In this document: one piece after another, positions 25,510-34,030 of the stretch
How positions within the stretch are numbered: the stretch's first letter is position 1
How the letters are laid out: every line of letters begins with the position of its first letter
Assembly (NCBI GenBank): GCA_020442465.1
Contig: JAGRJY010000043.1
Location: forward strand, 1 to 64,000
Origin: Lysobacterales bacterium
GTDB taxonomy: Bacteria; Pseudomonadota; Gammaproteobacteria; Xanthomonadales; Xanthomonadaceae
Direction of reading: 5' to 3'
Length of the DNA stretch: 64,000 bases
Position numbers and translations under genes: made by a program
Notes under the pieces: generated by a model
What the model saw: only the letters and a program-made list of their open reading frames with translations
The model's database searches: none
What the model was told of the DNA's origin: nothing

Positions 25510-28500
25510 ATGAAACGGTTCCTCCGCAGCCTGGCCTGCCTCTCCCTGTTTGCCTCGACACAGTTGTTCGCCGACAACGACTCGACCCTGCTGCTGCGGC
25601 AGCCGGCGCTCTCCGCCAGGCACCTCGCCTTCGTCTACGCCGGCGACCTGTGGATCGCCGGTCGCGACGGTAGCGCGCCGCGCCGACTGACCAGCCACGC
25701 AGCGGAAGAGAACACGCCGATCTTCTCGCCCGACGGCAGTCAGATCGCGTTCGCCGGCAGCTACGACGACAACGTCGACGTGTACACCATCAGCGTCGAC
25801 GGCGGCCAGGCACGCCGCCTCACCTGGCACCCTGCAGCCGACGTGCCGATCGATTGGACGCCCGACGGCCGCGCGGTGGCGCTGGTGTCGAACCGCGAGA
25901 CCGACCACGGCCGCTCCGGTCAGCTCTACCACGTCAGCCTCGACGGCGGCCTGCCTGTCAGGCAGATGGAAGCGCGCATCTACCGCGGCGCCTATGACAG
26001 CTCTGGCCAGCGACTCGCCTACATTCCGTACGGCAGCGGCAACAACGGTCTGTTCGGCGGCAGCTCGGGCTGGCGCGGCTACCGCGGTGGCTCGACGCCA
26101 TCGATCGCGATCCTCGATCTGGCGACGCAGAACCTGGTGCGCATCCCGGGCGACCGGATGACCGACTTCAACACCTTCTGGCTCGACGGTCAGCTGTATT
26201 TTCTGTCCGATCGCGAAGACAACACGCTCAATCTCTATCGCTACGATCCGGCCACGGCCGCGATTCAGCGCCTGACCCGCGAGACCGTCTGGAACGTGCG
26301 CAGCGCGGCCGGGCATGGCCGCACGATCGTCTTCGAAGTGGGCGGCGCGCTGAAGCAGCTCGCCCTCGACAGCGGCAGCATCAGCGAACTGCCCATCCAC
26401 ATCGCGCCCGACCTGCCGCAGCTGGCGACCGGCTGGAAATCGGCAGCCGGCATGATGGAAGCGGTGGCGATCTCGCCCACCGGCAAGCGTGCGCTGGTCA
26501 CCGCGCGCGGTGAGGTGTTCAGCCTGCCGGCGAAAGACGGCTCGCCACGCAACCTGAGCGCAAGCGCCGACCGGCGCGAATACAGCGCGATCTGGTCGCC
26601 GGACGGCAAACAGATCGCCTGGATCGAGGACTCCCTGCAGGGCCAACGCCTCATCCTCGCCGACCAGCAGGGCAGGCGCGACGCGCGCAGCTTTGCGCTC
26701 GGTCCGCATTTCTACAATCTGCTCGACTGGCACGCCAAGACCCGGCGCATCGCCTTCGTCGACAACCACCTCGGCCTGTTCTGCATCGATCTTGGCAGCG
26801 GCAAGATCACCCGCATCTCGACCGACGCGCGGCGCGACAACAACGAGGTCGCGTTCTCGCCCGACGGCGCGTGGCTGGCCTTCACCCGCGAGCTGCCGAA
26901 CTTCAATCGCCAGCTGCTGCTCTACCGGTTCGCCGACGGCACGGCGCACCCGGTCAGCGATGCGATGTCGGATGCCGCCGCACCCGCATTCAGTCGTGAC
27001 GGCAAGGTGCTGTTCTTCGCCGCCTCGACCAACTCCGGGCCGATCCAGGTGGGACTGAACATGAGCAGCCAGGAGCGCCCCTACCGTGCGGGCCTGTACG
27101 CGACCGTACTCAGCGCCAAGGGCGAATCGCCGCTGACGCCAAAGCGCGGCGACGAGGAAAGCGAGGACGAGGCCAAGTCCGACAAGGGCGACAAGAGCAA
27201 GGACAAGGACGCCGGCAAGACTCCGTCGGCGACCGTGATCGACCTCCATGGACTGGCCGCGCGCACCGAGGGACTGCCGGTGGCCGAAGGCAACTACGCG
27301 CGCCTGCAGGTGGGCGACGACGGCAACCTGTATTTCTTCGCGCAGACCCAGCCCGGTGTCAGCGTCGAGCCTCCGGACACGCCGGCCGAGAAGGGCAACA
27401 CGCTGCAGCGCTACAACTTCAAGGACATGAAGCTGGAAACGCTGCAGAGCGATCTCGCCGACTACCGCATCAGCGCCGACGGCAAGCACGTGATCATCCG
27501 CGGCACCGGCAACAAGCTCTCCATCGCCGAGCTCGGCAAGGAGCTCAAGCCCGAGGCCGTCGATGCCGGCGGTCTGCGGGTGCAGATCGACCCGCGCCAG
27601 GAATGGGCGCAGATCTTCGATGAAGCCTGGCGGATGGAGAAGGAGTACTTCTACGCCGATACCCTGCACGGGCTCGACTGGGACGCCGTCTATGCGCGCT
27701 ACCAGCCGCTGCTCGCCCATGTGGGCCGGCGCGAAGACCTGAACGCCCTGCTGGTCGAAATGATCGGTGAGCTGCAGGTCGGCCACAACCGGGTCGGCGG
27801 CGGCGACGTGTACCGCAGCGGCAGCCCCAAGGTGGGTCTGCTCGGGGCGAACTTCAGCATCGACGCCGGGCGTTATCGCATCGATCGCGTGTACAGCGGC
27901 GAGCGCTGGAATCCGTTCCTGCGCGGGCCGCTGGCCATGCCGGGCCAACAGGCACGCGAAGGCGAGTACCTGCTCGCCGTCGGCGGCCGCCCACTCACCG
28001 CGCGCGACAACCTGTTCGAACGCCTGCAGAACACGATCGGCGAACAGCTGAGCCTGCGTGTGGGGCCGAACGCCGACGGCAGCGGCGCACGCGACATCGT
28101 GGTCACGCCCATCGCCGACGAGCGCGCGTTCCGGCTGTGGAGCTGGATCGAAGCCAATCGCCGCTGGGTCGACCAGCAGAGCGGCGGCAAGGTGGGCTAC
28201 ATCTACCTGCCCAACACGGCCGATGCGGGCTACACGTTCTTCAACCGCATGTTCTTCAGCCAGATCGACAAGCAGGCGCTGATCATCGACGAGCGCAGCA
28301 ACTCCGGTGGTCAGGCCGCCAACTACATCGTCGAAATGCTCAGCCGCCGACATCTGTCGGGCTGGATGGATCGCGACGGCCTGCCCTACAACACGCCGGC
28401 CGGCGCGCTGCACGGGCCGAAGCTGATGATGATCGACCAGGACGCAGGGTCCGGCGGCGACTACCTGCCGTATGCCTTCCGCGAGCTGGGCATCGGCACC

Positions 28501-28797
28501 TTGCTGGGCACGCGCACCTGGGGCGGCCTGATCGGCATTTCCGCCAACCCGAACCTGGTCGATGGCGGCTTCCTCACCGTGCCGTTCTTCCGCTTCTACG
28601 ATGCCGACGGACGCTGGACCGTGGAGAACGAAGGCGTGGTGCCCGACCTGCGGGTCGAGCTCGACCCGGTGCTCGCCAACCAGGGCCGCGACAGCCAGCT
28701 GGAAGCAGCCAGCGCGGAAATCCTGCGCCAGCTGGCGGCATGGCGCGACGACGTGCCGCGCACGCCGCCGCCGCTGCCGACCGAGCTCGGCAAGTAG
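25510..28797 (+). CDS. Tricorn-like S41 peptidase
   Basis: 1095 aa with a signal peptide (about 1-21), so periplasmic or secreted. Domains in order: two N-terminal beta-propellers (WD40-like repeats, about 40-500), a strongly charged linker of Lys, Asp and Glu (about 548-575), a PDZ domain (about 780-870) and an S41 catalytic domain (about 890-1080). Likely nucleophile is S981 in A-G-S-G-G-D, and H759 in Q-V-G-H-N-R-V is a candidate catalytic histidine. Tricorn proteases degrade oligopeptides. The genomic neighbours (GFA, SRPBCC, hydroxylase) do not suggest a shared pathway. Confidence 0.93.
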   Translation: MKRFLRSLACLSLFASTQLFADNDSTLLLRQPALSARHLAFVYAGDLWIAGRDGSAPRRLTSHAAEENTPIFSPDGSQIAFAGSYDDNVDVYTISVDGGQARRLTWHPAADVPIDWTPDGRAVALVSNRETDHGRSGQLYHVSLDGGLPVRQMEARIYRGAYDSSGQRLAYIPYGSGNNGLFGGSSGWRGYRGGSTPSIAILDLATQNLVRIPGDRMTDFNTFWLDGQLYFLSDREDNTLNLYRYDPATAAIQRLTRETVWNVRSAAGHGRTIVFEVGGALKQLALDSGSISELPIHIAPDLPQLATGWKSAAGMMEAVAISPTGKRALVTARGEVFSLPAKDGSPRNLSASADRREYSAIWSPDGKQIAWIEDSLQGQRLILADQQGRRDARSFALGPHFYNLLDWHAKTRRIAFVDNHLGLFCIDLGSGKITRISTDARRDNNEVAFSPDGAWLAFTRELPNFNRQLLLYRFADGTAHPVSDAMSDAAAPAFSRDGKVLFFAASTNSGPIQVGLNMSSQERPYRAGLYATVLSAKGESPLTPKRGDEESEDEAKSDKGDKSKDKDAGKTPSATVIDLHGLAARTEGLPVAEGNYARLQVGDDGNLYFFAQTQPGVSVEPPDTPAEKGNTLQRYNFKDMKLETLQSDLADYRISADGKHVIIRGTGNKLSIAELGKELKPEAVDAGGLRVQIDPRQEWAQIFDEAWRMEKEYFYADTLHGLDWDAVYARYQPLLAHVGRREDLNALLVEMIGELQVGHNRVGGGDVYRSGSPKVGLLGANFSIDAGRYRIDRVYSGERWNPFLRGPLAMPGQQAREGEYLLAVGGRPLTARDNLFERLQNTIGEQLSLRVGPNADGSGARDIVVTPIADERAFRLWSWIEANRRWVDQQSGGKVGYIYLPNTADAGYTFFNRMFFSQIDKQALIIDERSNSGGQAANYIVEMLSRRHLSGWMDRDGLPYNTPAGALHGPKLMMIDQDAGSGGDYLPYAFRELGIGTLLGTRTWGGLIGISANPNLVDGGFLTVPFFRFYDADGRWTVENEGVVPDLRVELDPVLANQGRDSQLEAASAEILRQLAAWRDDVPRTPPPLPTELGK

Positions 28798-28905
28798 ACC
28801 TGTCGACGCAGGCGCGCCGCGGCCGGTGTCCCGGCGCGCCATCACCGCCGAACCCGCCGCACGCCCGCACGGTGAGTCCGGCGCCACCGATGGAGGGGCC
28901 CCAGC

Positions 28906-29424
28906 ATGAGCACGGAACACGCGAGCACCGGCGCAACGCCGAACACCGACTTCCACCGCGAGGGCGGCTGCGCCTGTGGCCACGTGCGCTACCGCATGCA
29001 GGCTGCGCCGATGATCGTGCACGCCTGCCACTGCCGCTGGTGTCAGCGCGAGACCGGCAGCGCGTTCGTGATCAATGCCCTGATCGAAGCCGTGCACGTT
29101 CCGCTGCTGCAAGGCGAGGTCGAACTGGTCGATACGCCCTCGGCCAGCGGACGCGGGCAGAAGATCGCGCGCTGCCCGCGCTGCCGGATTGCGCTCTGGA
29201 GCCACTACCCGCGCGGCGGCCCGGCGGTGTGCTTCGTGCGTGTCGGCACCCTCGACGATCCGGATGCCTGCCCGCCGGACGTGCACATCTACACCGACAG
29301 CAAGCAGCCGTGGCTGAGCCTGCCCGACGGGGCGCGCGCCTACGCCGAGTTCTACGACGTGCCTTCGGTATGGCCGATAAGCAGCCTGCAGCGCATGGCC
29401 GCACTGCGCGGCCCAGCCACCTGA
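28906..29424 (+). CDS. GFA domain (CENP-V/Gfa) protein
   Basis: 172 aa GFA-family zinc protein. Zinc-ligand cysteines: C22, C24, C41, C43, C46, C90 and C93, in the order C-x-C, C-x-C-x-x-C and C-x-x-C. The fold is that of the formaldehyde-activating enzyme Gfa, whose physiological activity is now doubted. The zinc sites are complete. A related second domain is absent. It starts 108 bp after the peptidase and precedes an SRPBCC gene. Confidence 0.9.
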   Translation: MSTEHASTGATPNTDFHREGGCACGHVRYRMQAAPMIVHACHCRWCQRETGSAFVINALIEAVHVPLLQGEVELVDTPSASGRGQKIARCPRCRIALWSHYPRGGPAVCFVRVGTLDDPDACPPDVHIYTDSKQPWLSLPDGARAYAEFYDVPSVWPISSLQRMAALRGPAT

Positions 29425-29464
29425 GCGCCTTGCTCCCCGCCATCGCGGCGGCGACACTGGCTGC

Positions 29465-29938
29465 ATGCATGTTCATCTCTCCGCCGAGCAGCACTTCGCC
29501 GCAACGCCCGCGGTTGCGTTCGCGCTGACGCTAGACCCCGAGCGCTTCGTGGCCGCGTTTCGCGGCGCCGGCCCGATCCCTGCGCTGACCCGGATCGCAC
29601 AGCTCGGCGAGCCCGCGGAAGGCGCCGAGCGCGCTGTGCACAGCGCCGATGGCGCGGTGCTGCGCGAGTGCATCACCGCCTTCGAGCCGGGCGCGCGGCA
29701 CGCCTATGCCCTTTCCGGGCTGAAGCCGCCGCTGGCCTGGCTGGTGCGGCGCGGCGATGCCGACTGGCGATTCGTCGCCGAGGGCGACGGCACGCGGGTG
29801 CGCTGGGACTACCTGTTCAGCCTGACCACGCCGCTGCTGTGGCCGATCGCCGCGCCGCTGCTCAAGGGCTTCATGCAGCGCGCGATGCGTGACTGTCTCG
29901 CCGCGCTGGCGCGCTCGAACTTGCCGGCAGCACGCTGA
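29465..29938 (+). CDS. SRPBCC (START-like) family protein
   Basis: 157 aa, single START-like domain with the polyketide-cyclase/START pattern: beta strand V-H-L-S-A-E-Q, T-P-A-V-A-F-A, then several strands including R-V-R-W-D-Y-L-F. A C-terminal helix (about 130-150) closes the pocket, as is usual for lipid- or hydrophobic-ligand-binding members. The start codon of the next gene overlaps its stop (TGATG), so both are coupled and may act on one hydrophobic substrate (inference). Confidence 0.8.
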   Translation: MHVHLSAEQHFAATPAVAFALTLDPERFVAAFRGAGPIPALTRIAQLGEPAEGAERAVHSADGAVLRECITAFEPGARHAYALSGLKPPLAWLVRRGDADWRFVAEGDGTRVRWDYLFSLTTPLLWPIAAPLLKGFMQRAMRDCLAALARSNLPAAR

Positions 29939-30777
29939 TGGAGCAATGGATCCTGCTTGCCGCGGCGCCGTTGTTTCTCGGCCTGATCGGCTGGGAGGCC
30001 TGGTACTGGCATCGCCGCGGGCGGGCGATCTACAGCGCTGTCGACAGCATCTCGAACGCCGCCCTGGCGCTGATGCATCAGGTCGCCGACGCCCTGGCCT
30101 GGGCAGCCACGCTCGGCCTGTTCTACGCGGTCTACCAGTTCCGCCTGTTCGACATCCCGGCCACGTGGTGGGGCATCGCGCTGCTCGTGCTCGGCCAGGA
30201 TTTTCTGTACTACTGGTTCCATCGTGCGCATCACCGCATTCGCTGGATGTGGGCCTCGCACGTCACCCATCACTCGTCCGAGCGCTTGAACCTGTCGACC
30301 GCGTTCCGGCAGAGCCTGACCTATCCGATCTCGGGGATGTGGCTGTTCTGGCTGCCGTTGGCGTGGCTGGGCTTCGAGCCAACCCACATCGTCGCCGTGG
30401 TGGCGATCAACCTCGGATTCCAGTTTTTCGTCCACACGCAGGCGATCGGCCGCCTGGGCTGGGTGGAAAAGATCTTCAACACGCCGTCGCACCATCGCGT
30501 GCACCATGCCCGCAACGACAAGTACATCGACAGGAACTACGCCGGCGTGCTCATCGTCTGGGACAAGCTGTTCGGCACCTTCGTCGAGGAAGACCCGGAC
30601 GTTCCCTGCGAGTACGGCATCATCGGCCAGATCCACAGCCATAATCCGGTCACCCTCACCTTCCACGAATGGCAGGCCATGTTCCGTGATGCGTGGCGAG
30701 CGGATGGTTTCCGGTCGGCGCTGAAACAGCTGTTCGGGCCCCCGGAGCGCGCCGCCAAAGCGCAGCGCATCGGCTAG
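29938..30777 (+). CDS. Fatty acid hydroxylase / sterol desaturase family
   Basis: 279 aa membrane di-iron enzyme. The three His boxes are H95-R-A-H-H99, H108-V-T-H111-H112 and H186-R-V-H189-H190. About four transmembrane helices lie at 1-25, 42-65, 75-95 and 130-165. These enzymes hydroxylate or desaturate alkyl chains using O2 and two irons. The lipid target is unknown. The stop overlaps that of the convergent glutaredoxin gene within a CTAG. Confidence 0.92.
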   Translation: MEQWILLAAAPLFLGLIGWEAWYWHRRGRAIYSAVDSISNAALALMHQVADALAWAATLGLFYAVYQFRLFDIPATWWGIALLVLGQDFLYYWFHRAHHRIRWMWASHVTHHSSERLNLSTAFRQSLTYPISGMWLFWLPLAWLGFEPTHIVAVVAINLGFQFFVHTQAIGRLGWVEKIFNTPSHHRVHHARNDKYIDRNYAGVLIVWDKLFGTFVEEDPDVPCEYGIIGQIHSHNPVTLTFHEWQAMFRDAWRADGFRSALKQLFGPPERAAKAQRIG

Positions 30778-31202
30778 AGTCGCAGGCCGTTTTCGCTCAC
30801 CGGCCGGGAAAGATCCGGCAACCCGTAGTGGCTCAGCAGCCGCGGCTCGTCGAAGCCATCGATGCGTGCATCGCCGACAAGCATGAATGGCACCTTGGTC
30901 GCACCCAAGGACCTGGCTTCCGCTCGTGCCTGCATCGACGTCCCGACGTCGAGTTCCACGTAGTCGATGCCCTGCGCGTCGAAAAATGCCTTGGCGGCTT
31001 TCGAGTAGTCGCAGTCGGCGAGGGTGTAGAGCACGACTTGCGACTGCAGGCGCTGTTGCACCGAGACCGCCGCGGCCTCGACGGAAGTCGTGGTGTTGTG
31101 CGCCGTGGCGTTGTGAGCTGTGGAGGATGCCGCGCGCAGGATCTGTCCGCCGCCCCAACCGAGCAACGCCGCCACAAGCAGGATCAGAATCGTTCGAATC
31201 AT
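30774..31202 (-). CDS. Membrane-anchored monothiol glutaredoxin-like protein
   Basis: 142 aa. A single N-terminal transmembrane helix (about 4-20) places the domain in the periplasm. The glutaredoxin domain (about 55-130) has C64-D-Y-S67 in place of the usual C-P-Y-C, so only one redox cysteine, and the cis-proline region K-V-P105-F. Ribosome-binding site AGGAGA lies before the ATG at 31202. It reads from the same strand as the small cysteine-rich gene 53 bp upstream. A thiol relation between the two is possible. It is also described as a thioredoxin-fold protein in general terms. Confidence 0.8.
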   Translation of the reverse strand: MIRTILILLVAALLGWGGGQILRAASSTAHNATAHNTTTSVEAAAVSVQQRLQSQVVLYTLADCDYSKAAKAFFDAQGIDYVELDVGTSMQARAEARSLGATKVPFMLVGDARIDGFDEPRLLSHYGLPDLSRPVSENGLRL

Positions 31203-31255
31203 GGTGCGGTCTCCTGACGGCCGGACGAACTGTCCGGCCGTCCTGGCAACAGGGT

Positions 31256-31561
31256 TCAGGGAATCTGGCAACCCGGGATGCTGATGCTGCAGTTCTGCCG
31301 GCAGGCCTGGAAGGTGAGGAAGCAGCCCGAGCCTCCGCCCGACACGCATGCCTGCAGGGCGTTTTCGCAAGCCTCGTGGCAGCCCACGCACGGACCGTTC
31401 TCCACCGTACCCGGCGGATTCGGGAATCCCGGGGGATTGTCGGGAATCGGGAACGGCTGGTAGCTGCCCGGGTACGCCAGCGCCGACGTCCCGAGCGAGA
31501 AGGCTGCGGCAAACACGAACGAGGCCAGCACGGCGAGCCGGCGACCGCTGAACTTCTTCAT
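31256..31561 (-). CDS. Small secreted cysteine-rich protein
   Basis: 101 aa with a signal peptide (1-29, A-L-A). A proline-rich linker (30-52) is followed by a compact cysteine-rich region. The eight cysteines are C58, C61, C65, C72, C80, C87, C91 and C98. The inner six are spaced 3, 6, 7, 6, 3, which is a mirror image, as expected for a helical hairpin joined by three disulfides. C58-V-G-C61-H62 also matches a CxxCH haem motif, but the other cysteines make a disulfide fold more likely. GGAGA site before the ATG. Family not recognised. Confidence 0.75.
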   Translation of the reverse strand: MKKFSGRRLAVLASFVFAAAFSLGTSALAYPGSYQPFPIPDNPPGFPNPPGTVENGPCVGCHEACENALQACVSGGGSGCFLTFQACRQNCSISIPGCQIP

Positions 31562-32041
31562 CAATCGAATCTCCAATCAAGGTAGCGGCGACGACGGGCA
31601 CCGCTGCCACCAGAGGTTTCACCAAGGCGCACGTGTCGGCATCGTCGGCAGATCATCAGATCCTTCTGCCGGCCTGCCCGTCGATGTCGAACGTGCTGCG
31701 AATTCGAAGGCGCAACGCCCTCACCATCTCAACGCGCAACGGCAGGCGAAACAGGATCACGCCGGACCCGGACAAGCATCCGGAACCCACGCTCCACTGC
31801 GAGTTTCACCCCCGTCGCGACACTAGGGAAGAAAGGCCCGAATCCCGTGCCACGCGGAGGAATCGCATGCGCGACGCGGCGAGTCAGGCATGCACCGCTG
31901 GGCCGGCCATTTGACCGTTGGCGCATTTCCCGACACCTTTGCGCAGACGGCACCGTCGATCTGGGCCATGCTTGGGAAACAAGCGACCACGATCCGGCTT
32001 TCGGTATCGCGTCGATGGCATTCCGACAGGGGGGAGCCACC
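31562..32041. other. Gene-free region between divergent genes
   Basis: About 480 bp. No long gene is convincing. A 15-codon frame at 31867-31914 has a strong GGAGG site at 31856-31860 and stops 127 bp before the next gene; it could be a leader peptide but its sequence is unremarkable. No tRNA or riboswitch fold was recognised by eye. Confidence 0.4.
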
Positions 32042-33313
32042 ATGTTTCGATTTCTGACAACCGTTTGGCTTCTGCTGGGGGCCACGTCCGCCTTGGCACT
32101 CGAAGCCAGTGCGCGCTGGCCCGATGTGGGCGTCCAAGCTGATCAGCAACGCAGCGGCGACAGCCTGTATTTCCAGGGTTTCGAGTCGGCCTGCTTCGGG
32201 CCACCCTACAGCCCCGCCCCGGATGACGACTGGGTCCGGTTCTTCTCCGAGGTCAATCAGGTGCCGTCCGGAACCGGCGGTGTCCCCTCGCGCAACGGGC
32301 TGTTCCATGCCGAACTGCTGCCACCGCTGCCGGGCGCACCGGGTACCACGAGTGGCGCGTTTACCCGCCTCGGCGGCTACGCCAGCACGTTCGCCGGTGG
32401 CTTCATCGTGGAAGTCGACGTGTTTCTCGACCTCAACGACCCGCAGGTGTTGTCGGGCATCAACGCCGACTACGGCTTCGACGTCGCCTCGGCGGTCAAC
32501 AACCAGGGCGGCACGCACCACCGCGACTTCATCTTCTATGCGGCCAGCGACACCGCCGGACAGATCCTGATCGGCTCCGGCACCACCAGCACCTTCAGCC
32601 CGAGAACCGACCTGGCAAGTGGTCCGCACTTCACGGTGACCAGCTCGGGCTGGTACGGATTGCAGTGGGTCTATCGCGACATGGGCGACGGCTCGTTGGC
32701 AGTCGATACCAATCTGCTCGACGCGGGCGGCACGATCGTCTGGACCCGAACCTTGAACTTCCCTGCCGACGTCATTGCGACCACCATCGGTGGCAACCGC
32801 TATCTCTGGTTCCTGTACCAGGAAACCGACCGACTGCCGATCGACAACAGCCGCATCAACACGGGCGTGCTGGAGGCCGACTATGAGTCATCGCCCGCAC
32901 CGGGCAGCGCGATCGACCTCGGCTCCGCCCTGCTGGGCAATCCGGCGCCGGGCGCCAACCTGCTGGTTCAGAGCCAGGGCACGCTGCGCCTGGAGGTGTG
33001 CGGGTGCAGCTTCAGCGGCCCCGGGGCTGCGGACTTCAGCATCGCCGATTGCCCGACCCTGATTGATCCCGGCAGTAGCCAGAATCTGGCGCTCGGCTGC
33101 ACGCCCAGCGTCGATGGCGTGCGCAGTGCCACCTTGCAGCTGCTCACCAATGACAGCGCGAGCGGTGGGAGCTTCAACTACACGGTCGTGTGCAACGCCT
33201 CCTCAGCGGTTCCGAACCCGCCCGCCGTCGTGCCGGCGCGCACACCGCTCTCGCTTGCGCTGCTGGCACTGATGCTGGGCTCGCTGGGCCTGTTGGTGCT
33301 GCGGCGGCGGTGA
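32042..33313 (+). CDS. Secreted protein with C-terminal sorting-type helix
   Basis: 423 aa. Signal peptide 1-20. Just after it comes S-L-Y-F-Q-G-F-E, an F-x-x-G-F-E-type motif. The middle (about 50-300) has beta-rich, lectin-like sequence. A final domain (about 305-390) with cysteine pairs and immunoglobulin-like strands is followed by a C-terminal tripartite tail: V-P-A-R-T-P, a hydrophobic helix and R-R-R. This resembles IPTL/PEP-CTERM-type sorting signals. A strong GGGGGAG site precedes the ATG. Function unknown; probably surface-anchored. Confidence 0.75.
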   Translation: MFRFLTTVWLLLGATSALALEASARWPDVGVQADQQRSGDSLYFQGFESACFGPPYSPAPDDDWVRFFSEVNQVPSGTGGVPSRNGLFHAELLPPLPGAPGTTSGAFTRLGGYASTFAGGFIVEVDVFLDLNDPQVLSGINADYGFDVASAVNNQGGTHHRDFIFYAASDTAGQILIGSGTTSTFSPRTDLASGPHFTVTSSGWYGLQWVYRDMGDGSLAVDTNLLDAGGTIVWTRTLNFPADVIATTIGGNRYLWFLYQETDRLPIDNSRINTGVLEADYESSPAPGSAIDLGSALLGNPAPGANLLVQSQGTLRLEVCGCSFSGPGAADFSIADCPTLIDPGSSQNLALGCTPSVDGVRSATLQLLTNDSASGGSFNYTVVCNASSAVPNPPAVVPARTPLSLALLALMLGSLGLLVLRRR

Positions 33314-33474
33314 TGCTGGGCGGCCGTGACGAGGGCCTGAGTCGGCGACCACTCAGGCCTTCGCGCCAGGCAAGCTGAATCGGCAGTGCAGGGCAAGGAC
33401 CCCGGGGCGGAGTCACCGGGAGTCCGCCCCGCACGCTTCATGCCACGCGCGCATCGGCACGCGATGACCGGCGT

Positions 33475-33636
33475 CTACTTGCCAAGCAGGATGCACACCC
33501 CGGCGGCAATCGCCAGCGCGCTACCGAGCATGGCGAGACCGCCAATCGGCACGAACGCCAGGATGCCCACGAAGATCAGCCAGACGGCGAGCAGCAGCAT
33601 GCCGATGTTCCGGTCTTGTCGAATTCGCAAAGCCAT
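33475..33636 (-). CDS. Small membrane protein (53 aa)
   Basis: 53 aa, M-A-L-R-I-R-Q-D-R-N then two transmembrane helices (about 11-29 and 31-51). It has an AGGAGA ribosome-binding site before the ATG at 33636 and starts 21 bp downstream of the YeaQ/YmgE-family gene on the same strand. The short loop carries V-P-I-G-G. Similar small two-helix proteins appear in stress-related membrane clusters; no established function. Fewer than 60 codons, but the site, spacing and hydrophobic pattern support it. Confidence 0.7.
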   Translation of the reverse strand: MALRIRQDRNIGMLLLAVWLIFVGILAFVPIGGLAMLGSALAIAAGVCILLGK

Positions 33637-33657
33637 GGGAGCGTCTCCTGGAGGCGG

Positions 33658-33936
33658 TCAGACGACGCGTCGCGGCGTCAACAGGGCGAGGATGCCGACG
33701 AACAGCGCGCTGCCGACGATCGACCAGATGATCGGCATCTGCGTGCCGCCGATGCTGAAGGCGAACAGTTCGGGCAACCCCATCGCGCGGGCGATCCAGG
33801 TGCCGAGCAGGGCGCCGATGAAACCCAGCGCGATCGAGGTGAGAAAGCCGCCGCGGGCGTAGCCGACGAGCGCTTTGCCCATCGCGCCGACGAGGCCGGC
33901 AATCAGCAGCAGGATGATGAATTCAAGGACGGTCAT
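33658..33936 (-). CDS. GlsB/YeaQ/YmgE-family stress membrane protein
   Basis: 92 aa, three or four transmembrane helices, glycine-rich. The family pattern is a helix, then G-K-A-L-V-G-Y-A-R-G-G-F-L-T-S, then L-G-F-I-G-A-L-L-G-T-W and a C-terminal helix. Longer than E. coli YeaQ/YmgE (82-84 aa) by a Gly-Leu-Pro loop. These proteins respond to osmotic or envelope stress but have no known activity. GGAGA site. It lies in line with the OmpA-like gene 94 bp upstream. Confidence 0.88.
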   Translation of the reverse strand: MTVLEFIILLLIAGLVGAMGKALVGYARGGFLTSIALGFIGALLGTWIARAMGLPELFAFSIGGTQMPIIWSIVGSALFVGILALLTPRRVV

Positions 33937-34030
33937 GGTGTTCTCCGGGTAGGGGCGTCGAAGCGGCGCGTCGATCCGGCAGGGACGAGGTCAGCGTGTT
34001 GGACGGCGCCCACCTCGTCCCTGCAGCCGA

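Noticed and set aside
25180..29466. 1428-codon minus-strand open frame opposite the peptidase
   Set aside because: A shadow of the Tricorn-like gene caused by high GC content; no domain, no signal peptide, and its codon pattern mirrors the plus-strand gene.
31256..31561. Calling the CxxCH protein a c-type cytochrome
   Set aside because: Only one CxxCH, eight cysteines in mirror-symmetric spacing, and no distal methionine region; a disulfide fold is more likely.
31278..31585. Plus-strand frames across the cysteine-rich gene
   Set aside because: No start site or signal; the minus-strand gene has a signal peptide and ordered cysteines.
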